Origin: Halostagnicola larsenii XH-48
GTDB taxonomy: Archaea; Halobacteriota; Halobacteria; Halobacteriales; Natrialbaceae
NCBI RefSeq assembly: GCF_000517625.1
Contig: NZ_CP007055.1
Span: forward strand, 806,001 to 870,000
Direction: 5' to 3'
Length of the DNA stretch: 64,000 bases
Numbering within the stretch: the stretch's first letter is position 1; each line of letters starts with the position of its first letter. Position numbers and translations under genes: made by a program. Of the stretch, positions 1 to 7,295 are shown in pieces. The notes under the pieces are model-generated. The model made no database searches. It was not told the DNA's origin and was given only the letters and a program-made list of their open reading frames with translations.

Positions 1-1057
1 CCGTCTCCTTGTCGACGGGGACGCTTTCGCCCGTGATCGGCGATTGGTCGACCGCGCTCTGACCCTCCGTGACCGTCCCGTCGGCCGGGATCTTTTCGCC
101 GGGCTTGACGATGACGGTGTCGCCGATATCCAGGGTGTCGGCCGCGACGACCGCCTCGCTCCCGTCGTCTCGGCGGACGGTCGCCGTCTCGGGCGAGAGG
201 CTCATCAACTCGCGTAACGAATCGCGCGCCCGGTCCATCGAGTACCGCTCTAGCAACTCCGCGACGGAGAACAGTACCGCGAGCATTCCGCCTTCGAACG
301 GGTGGTGGGCCGCGACGCTGGCGACGATCCCGGCGCTCATCAGGAAGTCGATGTCGAGGCTGCGATTTCGCAGCGAGTAGTAGCCGTTTCGCAGAACCGG
401 CAGGCCGGCGACGGCCACCGCACCGATGAACAGGAGCTGTGAGAGCGCGTAGGTTCGTCCGAACACGGTCGCGACTGCCGGATCGAGCCCGGGAACCGCG
501 AACTGGAGCACCATCCCGACGGCGACTAGCGCACCGCCGATGGCCGTTCCGATCGCTCGGCGACTCCGCCACACCGCTCGAGATTCGCCGAGTCCGTCCG
601 CTCCCTCCTCGATCGGTTCCCCCTCGTACCCCGCGTCGTCGATGGCCTCGACGACCGTCGCCGTCTCGAGGTCGGAGCCCCCGCTCACCGTCACCCGTCC
701 GGACGCCGGTCGGGTTTCGATCTCTCGAACGGCGTCGACGCGCTCGAGGGCGTTTTCGACTTTGGTTGCACACGACGCACAGTCCATGTCGGGAACCGAG
801 ACCGTGAGTTCGCTCTCGTCTCCCGCGATGGCGTAGCCCGCGGTCCGCACGCGAGTCCGTATCTCGTCCTCGCTCGTGAGCGTCGGATCGTAGGTCACGA
901 CGAGGCGACCGCTCGTTACCTGCGATTCGATCCCCTCGATTCCCTCGAGACGTTCGATGCTGTTCGTCACCTTCCCGGCGCAGGACGGACAGTCCATCTC
1001 GGGAACCCGAAGCTCGAGGGTCGACCTCGAGTCGGGCGACGAAGCGGCGTCTGTCAT
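1..1057 (-). CDS. Heavy-metal translocating P1B-type ATPase, N-terminal part (3' end outside window)
   Basis: Pump that uses ATP to move a soft metal (probably copper) across the cytoplasmic membrane. About 352 residues are visible. Two heavy-metal-associated domains carry MDCPSC (residues 21-26) and MDCASC (91-96), each with the usual Cys pair. They are followed by membrane segments from about residue 165 and the start of the actuator domain with TGES near residue 343. The gene runs off the window before the membrane metal site and the DKTGT motif, so the metal cannot be assigned. The ATG at 1057 precedes a normal HMA start. Upstream lie an 18-bp palindrome and an HTH_10 regulator, which suggests metal-responsive control (inference). 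Confidence 0.93.
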   Translation of the reverse strand, partial: MTDAASSPDSRSTLELRVPEMDCPSCAGKVTNSIERLEGIEGIESQVTSGRLVVTYDPTLTSEDEIRTRVRTAGYAIAGDESELTVSVPDMDCASCATKVENALERVDAVREIETRPASGRVTVSGGSDLETATVVEAIDDAGYEGEPIEEGADGLGESRAVWRSRRAIGTAIGGALVAVGMVLQFAVPGLDPAVATVFGRTYALSQLLFIGAVAVAGLPVLRNGYYSLRNRSLDIDFLMSAGIVASVAAHHPFEGGMLAVLFSVAELLERYSMDRARDSLRELMSLSPETATVRRDDGSEAVVAADTLDIGDTVIVKPGEKIPADGTVTEGQSAVDQSPITGESVPVDKET

Positions 1058-1092
1058 TAGCTGATGCTACGCGCCGAGTGAGGATAGCAATT

Positions 1093-1110
1093 ATTTGGCG
1101 CACGCCAAAT
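1093..1110. promoter_or_regulatory. Perfect palindrome upstream of the metal ATPase
   Basis: ATTTGGCG, a 2-bp spacer and CGCCAAAT form a perfect inverted repeat 36 bp upstream of the ATPase start codon, in a short gap (1058-1162) downstream of the HTH_10 gene. Position and symmetry suggest an operator for the ATPase, perhaps read by the neighbouring regulator. No binding evidence is available from sequence alone. Confidence 0.5.
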
Positions 1111-1162
1111 AGCGGTTGGTTCCGGCTATGGAAGACGACGCGGTCCGAACGCGGTCGGTCAC

Positions 1163-1909
1163 TCAGATTTCCGGTGCGAGCGCCTCGATGGAGGCATCGG
1201 CGTCGACGAACGTCGTCGCGAGCGCCGCCTCGGCGCGCCGGAGTCGGTACGACAGCGTCGAGCGCGGCACGTCGAGTTCCGTTGCGAGATCCGAGAGTTC
1301 GATCTCTCTCGGCGTCTCGTAGTAGCCGTGCTCGACGGCCGCCCGGAGCGCAGCCTGCTGGGACTCCGGAAGCGCCCCATCGGGATCGGGCCGCGCGCGC
1401 TCGGGGTCGACTTCCGTCAGCCGGATCATCTCCATTCCCGTACACTCGCCCACTTCGTCGCCGAGAGCGTCGAAGAAAGTGTGAACCGACGCGTCGCTCG
1501 AGAGGACGATCCGCCAGCGGTAGCGCTGGCCCTCGCGGTAGGTCTCGAACAGCAGCCCCTCACCGAGGTACTCGAGCGCGAGGTGGGGAATCGACGTACA
1601 GACCGGCGTCCGATCCCAGTAGGTGTAGACGACGAGCGTGTCGTTCGATCGATCGAGGACCTGGACCTCACACTCTGCACCGCAATCATCCTTGACCAGA
1701 CAGTCCGCGAAGTAGGTCGCGTCCCGATAGGCTTCCTCGAGATCCTCGAGGACCGCCGGCGAACCCGTCGCGTGGTCGACCCGCCAGAGGCTCTCGGGGG
1801 TGACGTGACACGACAGCGAGCGGACCGAGGCGTCGGGATTGTCCGCGAGTACGTCTGCAACCGGGTTCGTTCCCGGTTCGTACTCCAGCGCGAAGACGAA
1901 TTCTCTCAT
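1163..1909 (-). CDS. HTH_10 (Bat-type) transcriptional regulator
   Basis: A 248-residue DNA-binding regulator. The C-terminal part (about 185-240) is a bacterio-opsin-activator-type helix-turn-helix: a stretch like HGYYETPREIELSDLA followed by a VPRSTLSYRLRRAE recognition region. The N-terminal part is a sensor-like domain with three Cys close together (residues around 90-100, the CLVKDDCGAEC area) that could bind metal (inference). The ATG at 1909 was chosen because the protein then starts MREFVFALEY, as usual for this family; the frame can be read further upstream but that part is not protein-like. It lies directly upstream of, and on the same strand as, the metal ATPase, so it may regulate it. 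Confidence 0.88.
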   Translation of the reverse strand: MREFVFALEYEPGTNPVADVLADNPDASVRSLSCHVTPESLWRVDHATGSPAVLEDLEEAYRDATYFADCLVKDDCGAECEVQVLDRSNDTLVVYTYWDRTPVCTSIPHLALEYLGEGLLFETYREGQRYRWRIVLSSDASVHTFFDALGDEVGECTGMEMIRLTEVDPERARPDPDGALPESQQAALRAAVEHGYYETPREIELSDLATELDVPRSTLSYRLRRAEAALATTFVDADASIEALAPEI

Positions 1910-2077
1910 ATCCACCCGTACGAGTCGACGGGAAAAAGGGTTCCCGGTGGTCGTCGTGGCACCGGTCGTGGTGTCGAGCGCACTCGAGTTGCTTCGAGAT
2001 CGCTGGCGGTTTCCTCGCGTACACCCAGATCGGCGCACACGCAGCCGCGGCCGCATGCTGTACAAAGCGAGGATACA

Positions 2078-2164
2078 GCGGACAGGTCGAACGGTGATAC
2101 GAACTCCGACAGCGACGATGGCGATACAGATTCGGACGGTGACGATGGCGAGACGGACTCGGAC
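2078..2164 (+). repeat. 27-bp tandem repeat coding for an Asp/Ser-rich tail
   Basis: Three units of 27 bp (2078-2104 degenerate, 2105-2131 and 2132-2158 close copies, then 6 bases of a fourth). They read on the + strand as nine-residue Asp/Ser/Gly/Thr units and end at a TGA at 2168. They lie in the 285-bp gap between two minus-strand genes. The frame continues upstream only as antisense of the HTH_10 gene. This looks like the acidic 3' tail of a secreted or surface protein gene whose body is gone, or a simple low-complexity expansion. Confidence 0.6.
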
Positions 2165-2194
2165 CCCTGACGGACTACACTCGTCGAAAACGCG

Positions 2195-2734
2195 CTACTC
2201 TCCCCCTCCGGCCTTCGCTGGTGCATGCTCGACTGCCGGCGCTCCAGCGCCGCGACGGACGATGGCGTAGCCGCCGACGATGAACAGTCCGCCCCAGAGC
2301 AAAAACCCGGCGTCCCACAGGAACACGCTTCCGGGACCGGCCGGCCAGACGTGATGGATCCCGAGGAGGTGGTGATTAACGATCCCTTCGATTACGTTGA
2401 ATAGTCCCCACCCGAGGATCACCGATCCGAACAACGCCCGACCCGACTTGGGAACGCCAGGTCGCCCCCACGCGCGCCACAGCAGGACGATTCCGAGAAC
2501 GGTGAAGACGTACGTCCCGGCGTGAAAGAACCCGTCGGCCATGACGTTCAACTCGAGGTTACCCGCAATGGTCGGGTCGGCGTGAGAGGAGACCATGTGG
2601 TGCCACTGGAGGATCTGATGCAAGACGATCCCGTCGAAAAACCCGCCGAGTCCCAGGCCGAGGAGCACGCCGGCCTGGACGAGCGGTTTGACGCGTCGTG
2701 GGAGACCGAGCCAGGTCCCGTCCCGATCGCTCAT
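2195..2734 (-). CDS. DUF2243 family membrane protein
   Basis: A 179-residue membrane protein with about four transmembrane helices (roughly residues 18-38, 70-90, 100-120, 140-162). It contains the GGFFDGIVLHQILQWHH signature of DUF2243, with several His residues at membrane edges. The function of the family is unknown; related proteins are often annotated only as DUF2243. It sits downstream of the phosphomevalonate decarboxylase gene on the same strand with a 126-bp gap, so co-transcription is uncertain. Confidence 0.85.
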   Translation of the reverse strand: MSDRDGTWLGLPRRVKPLVQAGVLLGLGLGGFFDGIVLHQILQWHHMVSSHADPTIAGNLELNVMADGFFHAGTYVFTVLGIVLLWRAWGRPGVPKSGRALFGSVILGWGLFNVIEGIVNHHLLGIHHVWPAGPGSVFLWDAGFLLWGGLFIVGGYAIVRRGAGAPAVEHAPAKAGGGE

Positions 2735-2860
2735 GATCTCGATTACAGGAAGGACGGGGAAAGCGATAGTGCCGGCATATTCCCGGCGACCTCGAGACTC
2801 GTTCGAATTGCCGTCTTTCGGCCCCGAGATCTGCCCAACGGCGCGGTCGATACTCGAGCT

Positions 2861-3847
2861 TTAGAACAACTGCTCGGCGTCGTCCTCGAGGATCTGTGCA
2901 GGTCCGCCGACGCCCCAGACCATCGTCTCGACGCCGCAGTCTGCGACCTCCGATTCGACGCGATCGGCGTGTTCCTCGAGCGTATTGACGTAGACGCTCG
3001 CTCCGGTATCGGTCGAGAAGTAGACCGGGATATCCTCCTCCTGACGGAGCTTCCGAACGCGGTTGAAAATCTCGAGCGTCGCCGGTTGCCAGTACACCCA
3101 GCCCGAGGGACCGGTCATCGTCGTCGCGGCCAGCGACAGCGAGTCGTGTTCGGCCAGCGAGAAGGCGGCGTCGAAGTCGTCGTTTCGGAGCGCGTCGCGC
3201 ATCTCCGCGATCTGCCCGTGGATGTGGGCGTTACGCGCCTGGAACATGTGGCTGTCGGCGGCCTCGTTGTGTGCGTCTTCGGTCTCCTTGTGGTAGGGGA
3301 CGAGGCCGACGACCGTCGTGAGGTCGTCCTCGAGTCCCGTCTCGATGCGGCGGGATCGACAGTCCTCGTCGTTCAATCCGGTGTAGAGCTGCGAAAACGC
3401 CCCGGTAACCGCTCGAGCGGCCGACGCCGAACCGACGCGGGCGATCGTCGAAATCTCCTCCCGATCCGCGTCGATGCCGGCGGCTTCCGAAAGCGCCATC
3501 GCCGCGGCGGCAAACCCCGACGACGACGATCCGAGTCCGACGTTCGTCTGGAAGTCGTTCTCGCTCACCAGTCGAACCGGCTGTTCGGCATGGTCTGAGT
3601 CGGTTTTCTCGCGAACCTTCTCGAGAACCGCGTCGACGCGTTCGGCGCCACGCCCCTCGAGTTCCTCGCCGTCGACGACGAACGTGTCCTCGTCGTACTC
3701 CGCGGAGAACTCGGCCGTCGTCTTGGTGTGACTCGGCGCGGTGCAGACGCTGATACTGTCGTGGTACGGAAGCCGCTCGATATCGTCGCGCATCCCGTGA
3801 TACTTGACCAGCCCCTGAATCGGATGTGCCAAAGCCGTGGCTTTCAT
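2861..3847 (-). CDS. Phosphomevalonate decarboxylase (MVD/MvaD family, archaeal mevalonate pathway)
   Basis: GHMP-fold enzyme that decarboxylates a phosphorylated mevalonate to give the C5 isoprenoid precursor for archaeal lipids. With the start at 3847 it has 328 residues, the normal family length. It begins MKATALAHPIQGLVKYHG, has the phosphate-binding loop GLGSSSSG at 104-111 and a TDTGAS segment near 279-284 where the catalytic Asp of the family lies. The frame stays open to 3985, but those extra residues are basic and unlike the family. A TATA element at 3872-3877 places the transcript start on the ATG at 3847. Haloarchaeal members of this family act on mevalonate 5-phosphate (family knowledge). 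Confidence 0.92.
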   Translation of the reverse strand: MKATALAHPIQGLVKYHGMRDDIERLPYHDSISVCTAPSHTKTTAEFSAEYDEDTFVVDGEELEGRGAERVDAVLEKVREKTDSDHAEQPVRLVSENDFQTNVGLGSSSSGFAAAAMALSEAAGIDADREEISTIARVGSASAARAVTGAFSQLYTGLNDEDCRSRRIETGLEDDLTTVVGLVPYHKETEDAHNEAADSHMFQARNAHIHGQIAEMRDALRNDDFDAAFSLAEHDSLSLAATTMTGPSGWVYWQPATLEIFNRVRKLRQEEDIPVYFSTDTGASVYVNTLEEHADRVESEVADCGVETMVWGVGGPAQILEDDAEQLF

Positions 3848-3871
3848 ACCCAGACTGGCGAGTACCGGCCG

Positions 3872-3877
3872 CTTAAA
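3872..3877 (-). promoter_or_regulatory. TATA element for the phosphomevalonate decarboxylase gene (leaderless)
   Basis: On the minus strand the bases read CTTTAAGC, centred about 27 bp before the ATG at 3847. This is the spacing that puts transcription start at or next to the start codon, so it supports the shorter protein. Confidence 0.6.
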
Positions 3878-4217
3878 GGTCACGGGATGGTGCGGACGTG
3901 GTACCGCAGTGGCTTCGACATTCGTTTGTGCTGGGTAATTGATCTGCTGTGTGCGCAAGTTGGTTTCGTTCATCTTGATGACCACTCGAGGAGATACCGT
4001 CGAGTGAATTCCTACTAGTTATATCCTATTCAACTAGTATTATGTTGGGTTATGTATTATGTGAGTCATGTATGCCATTGATCCAACTGACAACTCCACG
4101 GAGTCCTGCAAAACCACGGAGAAAGGTCGACGGATTCGACCAGTCGAGTAGCTATCCGAGACGAACGGATATCTCTCTTGAGAAACGAACGGCAGACATC
4201 TCAACGGAGGCCCAGGC
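3878..4217. other. AT-rich gap and structured leader before the methionine synthase gene
   Basis: No gene is seen here. ACTAGT occurs twice (4014-4019 and 4033-4038), flanking a TATA-like TTATATCC at 4019-4026. Downstream, a hairpin with arms GGTCGA (4125-4130) and TCGACC (4136-4141) and a repeated CCACGGAG lie in what would be a leader of about 170 nt. GGAGG at 4206-4210 is a clear ribosome binding site 7 bp before the GTG at 4218, which is unusual next to the many leaderless genes here. Confidence 0.45.
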
Positions 4218-5291
4218 GTGACGGGTCCCGCTTTGCGCGACCAATTCAAACCGGGGGATCACCCGCACGATCACTTCCTGCTGACGACCGTCGTCGGTGC
4301 TGCACCCAAACCGAAGTGGCACAATCGCGCTCGAGACCAGTTCGAAGATCCTGACGCTGACTTCGGTCGATCGGAGTGGAAGGAAGCTAAAGATGACGCC
4401 GCCCGACTCGTCACGACCGACCACGAACGCGTCGGGCTAGATGTCGTCACCGACGGAGAGATGCGACGCAACGAGATGGTCGAATACTTCGCAGAACGGA
4501 TCGACGGATACGAGTTCAACGGCCTCGTGAAGGTATGGGGACACAATTACTTCGATAAGCCCAGCGTCCGTCGCGAGGTCGAGTACGGGGGGACGTGGCT
4601 CGTAGACGAATACGAGTTTACCAGCACGGTGGCGTCTCGGCCGGTTAAAGTCCCGATTACTGGTCCATACACCCTCGCCAAGTGGTGCTTTAACGAAGTC
4701 TACGAAGACGACGCCGAACTCGCCGCGGCCGTTGCTGAGCTGGTCAACACCGAAATTCGAAAACTCGTCGACGCTGGCGCGCGCTACATCCAGATCGATG
4801 AAGCGGCTCTGGCGACGACGCCCGAGGACTACGCCATCGTCGGCGACTGTCTCGAGACGGTCGTCGAAGGAATCCCCGAGGACGTCTACATCGGTCTCCA
4901 CGTCTGTTACGGCGATTACTCCCGAATCTACCCCGAGATCCTCGAGTTCCCGGTCGACGAGTTCGACCTCGAACTCAACAACGGCGACTACGGCCAACTC
5001 GAGGTGTTCGAGGAACCGGAGTTCACCAAAAGCCTTGGATTCGGCGCCGTCGACGTGCACACTGCCGAGGTCGAATCCGTTGAAGAAATCAAAGCCAACA
5101 TCGAACGCGGCCTGGAGGTCGTCCCACCGGAGCGCCTCACAATTAGCCCGGATTGCGGTCTGAAACTCCTTCCACGCGAGATTGCCTTCGGCAAGATGCG
5201 AAACATGGTGCGGGCAACTCGAGCGATCGAAGCCGAACTCGACGATGGAACGCTCGAGGTTGGCGACCGAGGTGTCGGTCTCGGCAACTGA
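4218..5291 (+). CDS. Cobalamin-independent methionine synthase, core MetE type
   Basis: Transfers a methyl group to homocysteine to make methionine. The 357 residues correspond only to the catalytic C-terminal barrel of MetE. Zinc ligands can be recognised: His and Cys in GLHVCYGDYS, a Glu in FDLELNNGDYG and the Cys in SPDCGLKLLP. The first segment LLTTVVGAAPKP matches the usual barrel entry. The GTG start is supported by GGAGG 7 bp upstream. Haloarchaea often have two such genes in tandem; here only one is present, so the methyl donor (folate or corrinoid protein) cannot be stated. It is followed by nth about 100 bp downstream. Confidence 0.88.
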   Translation: MTGPALRDQFKPGDHPHDHFLLTTVVGAAPKPKWHNRARDQFEDPDADFGRSEWKEAKDDAARLVTTDHERVGLDVVTDGEMRRNEMVEYFAERIDGYEFNGLVKVWGHNYFDKPSVRREVEYGGTWLVDEYEFTSTVASRPVKVPITGPYTLAKWCFNEVYEDDAELAAAVAELVNTEIRKLVDAGARYIQIDEAALATTPEDYAIVGDCLETVVEGIPEDVYIGLHVCYGDYSRIYPEILEFPVDEFDLELNNGDYGQLEVFEEPEFTKSLGFGAVDVHTAEVESVEEIKANIERGLEVVPPERLTISPDCGLKLLPREIAFGKMRNMVRATRAIEAELDDGTLEVGDRGVGLGN

Positions 5292-5389
5292 TCAGTGTCG
5301 TCTGTCTCGACGGGAGATATTCGACCAACCTCGGCTTTGAACCGACCCCAAATCCGAACGCTGAAAGCCCGACAGTCCAAGCGGAGGTT

Positions 5390-6073
5390 ATGGGAACGCC
5401 ACGCGAGACGCGGACCGAGCAGGCCGCAGAAATCGTCGATCGGTTGGAGGAGACCTACCCCGACTCGACGATTTCGCTTCGGTACTCGAACCGACTCGAG
5501 TTGCTGATCGCGGTCATCCTCTCCGCGCAGTGTACCGACGAGCGGGTCAACAAGGAGACGAAGCCCCTGTTCGAGACCTACGACGGCCCGGAAGACTACG
5601 CGAACGCGCCGCAGGATGAACTCGCCGAGGCGCTGAACTCGATCACCTACTACAACAACAAGGCGAAGTACATCCGAAACGCCTGCGAGACAATCGTCGA
5701 GGAACACGACGGCGAGGTGCCGGATACGATGAGCGAACTCACGGACCTGCCGGGCGTCGGCCGGAAGACGGCCAACGTGGTCCTCCAGCACGGCCACGAC
5801 ATCGTCGAGGGGATCGTCGTCGACACGCACGTCCAGCGACTCTCGAGGCGACTCGGGATCACCGAAGAGAGCTATCCCGAACGGATCGAGGGGGACCTGA
5901 TCGAAATCGTTCCCGAAGACTACTGGCAGCAGTTTACGCACCTGTGTATCGACCACGGGCGAGCGATCTGTTCCGCGCAGAATCCCGATTGCGGCGACTG
6001 CGTGCTCGCGGACATCTGCCCGTCCGAAAAAGGCGACAGCGAAATCGATCTGGCGTCGGGAGAACCGTGGTGA
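5390..6073 (+). CDS. nth: Endonuclease III (DNA glycosylase/AP lyase)
   Basis: Base-excision repair enzyme that removes oxidised pyrimidines and cuts the abasic site. It has 227 residues, with the helix-hairpin-helix LPGVGRKTANV (120-130), catalytic Lys126 and Asp145 (VDTHVQR). The 4Fe-4S ligands Cys194, 201, 204 and 210 have the classic 6-2-5 spacing. ATG 5390 was chosen because it gives the normal family length; the frame is open further upstream only over the end of the methionine synthase gene. Confidence 0.96.
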   Translation: MGTPRETRTEQAAEIVDRLEETYPDSTISLRYSNRLELLIAVILSAQCTDERVNKETKPLFETYDGPEDYANAPQDELAEALNSITYYNNKAKYIRNACETIVEEHDGEVPDTMSELTDLPGVGRKTANVVLQHGHDIVEGIVVDTHVQRLSRRLGITEESYPERIEGDLIEIVPEDYWQQFTHLCIDHGRAICSAQNPDCGDCVLADICPSEKGDSEIDLASGEPW

Positions 6074-6198
6074 TCCGGGGCGCGTTCTAAGAGGAGAAAT
6101 CCGGATTCGAGAGCGCTACTATCAAACATCAGGGCGCATATTCAGGCCCAAGGCCTTTTCAGTGGAGTGGGGTACACACCCAATACGAGGTGACCACT

Positions 6199-6423
6199 AT
6201 GTCCGAAAAAGACGAGCACGGCCGAGACGTAGAACTGGCGAAGGAGGATACCGAGGCCGAGGACGACGACGAACTCACCGAGGAAGAAAAGGAGGCTCGC
6301 GAACGCCAGGACGAAGAACAGCGCCGCCAGGACATCGAACACAAATCCGTCGAACGCGAGAACGACGCACTCGAACAGGAAAATCCCGACAACCACCGGG
6401 ACGAAGAGCCATACAACAGCTAA
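6199..6423 (+). CDS. Small, highly charged hypothetical protein
   Basis: A 74-residue protein made almost entirely of Glu, Asp, Arg, Lys and Gln, with no Cys and no membrane segment; it probably forms helix or coiled coil or is disordered. ATG 6199 is preferred over GTG 6190 because GAGG at 6187-6190 sits at a ribosome-binding distance from it. Its composition matches many short haloarchaeal unknowns. No function can be assigned. Confidence 0.6.
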   Translation: MSEKDEHGRDVELAKEDTEAEDDDELTEEEKEARERQDEEQRRQDIEHKSVERENDALEQENPDNHRDEEPYNS

Positions 6424-6461
6424 ACGGGCCGCTCAGAGCACAGAATCGTCTCGACCGACCC

Positions 6462-7250
6462 TCATTCGCTCTTTCCTGAAATCGCGAACGTCGAGAGCGA
6501 TCCATCCGCAGTAATGTGGACGCGCGTGTCGGCAGTGATTGTCTCGAGCGTTCGCCCGTCGACCGACACCGCCACGGCGTCCTCGTCGCGTTCGATCGAA
6601 AGAGAGAGGTCCTCGTCCGGGAGCACCCAGCGATCGGTGTGCGTGTCGAAGGGGGCGATCGGTGCCGCGACCACGGCCTCGATGGCAGCGGAGAGTATCG
6701 GTCCGTCGACGGCGTTGGCGTATCCGTGACTGCCCGATGGCGTCGCGACGACGACGCCGTCGGCCCGAAACTGATCGATCGACTCCCCTCGACTCTCGAT
6801 ACCGTACTCGGAGATTCGGGCGGGTTCGTCGGTCGCCAATGTGATGTCGGACAGCGCTCGTTGCCCCTCCCCATCACCGATACGGACCTCGAGAAGCGGC
6901 TGCTCGCAGACGCGTGCGTCCCCCTCGAGAACGGTTTTGGTTGCGTCCACGAGGGCTGTCCGTCGAATTCCGACCGCCCCTGAGCTACAGTCGACGGGAA
7001 GGACAGGGGTCTCGGCCCACTCAGCCGACTGGAGAACGTCGAACAGCGCTTCGTCGCCGAACGCCACGACGAACGAGGGGTCCGCCTCGCGGACGGTCTC
7101 GGCGTGACCGGTCACGACCGACCCGTCGTATTCGTCGAGGAGTGTCTCGAGCGAGTCGACGAGGCGGTCCTCGTTTGCCGCCGAATCCGGGTCGGCGTCT
7201 ACGACACCGACGACCGGTTGGTCGCCCGCAGTCCACGCGGCGGATTCCAT
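6462..7250 (-). CDS. NAD kinase-like protein with degenerate nucleotide-binding motif
   Basis: A 262-residue protein of the ATP-NAD kinase fold. The second conserved block is present as TPSGSHGYANAVDGP, the place of TPTGSTAY in true NAD kinases, and the C-terminal beta-rich region is recognisable. The GGDGT block that is nearly invariant in active enzymes reads AFGDEA (residues 63-68), so only one Gly and the Asp remain. It may be an inactive paralogue, a regulatory protein or an enzyme for another substrate. ATG 7250 was chosen over 7277 because it starts after a Pro-rich leader unlike a protein start. Confidence 0.78.
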   Translation of the reverse strand: MESAAWTAGDQPVVGVVDADPDSAANEDRLVDSLETLLDEYDGSVVTGHAETVREADPSFVVAFGDEALFDVLQSAEWAETPVLPVDCSSGAVGIRRTALVDATKTVLEGDARVCEQPLLEVRIGDGEGQRALSDITLATDEPARISEYGIESRGESIDQFRADGVVVATPSGSHGYANAVDGPILSAAIEAVVAAPIAPFDTHTDRWVLPDEDLSLSIERDEDAVAVSVDGRTLETITADTRVHITADGSLSTFAISGKSE

Positions 7251-7295
7251 AGGACCCAGTTCCGGCGGCCCGACCAAAAACGTGCGGATGTGCGT

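Noticed and set aside
1328-2170. 280-codon open frame on the + strand
   Set aside because: Most of it is the antisense of the HTH_10 gene, which has a clear family match; only the last repeats may be meaningful and are listed separately.
3848-3985. N-terminal extension of the phosphomevalonate decarboxylase
   Set aside because: Basic, not conserved in the family, and upstream of the TATA element at 3872-3877 that fits ATG 3847.
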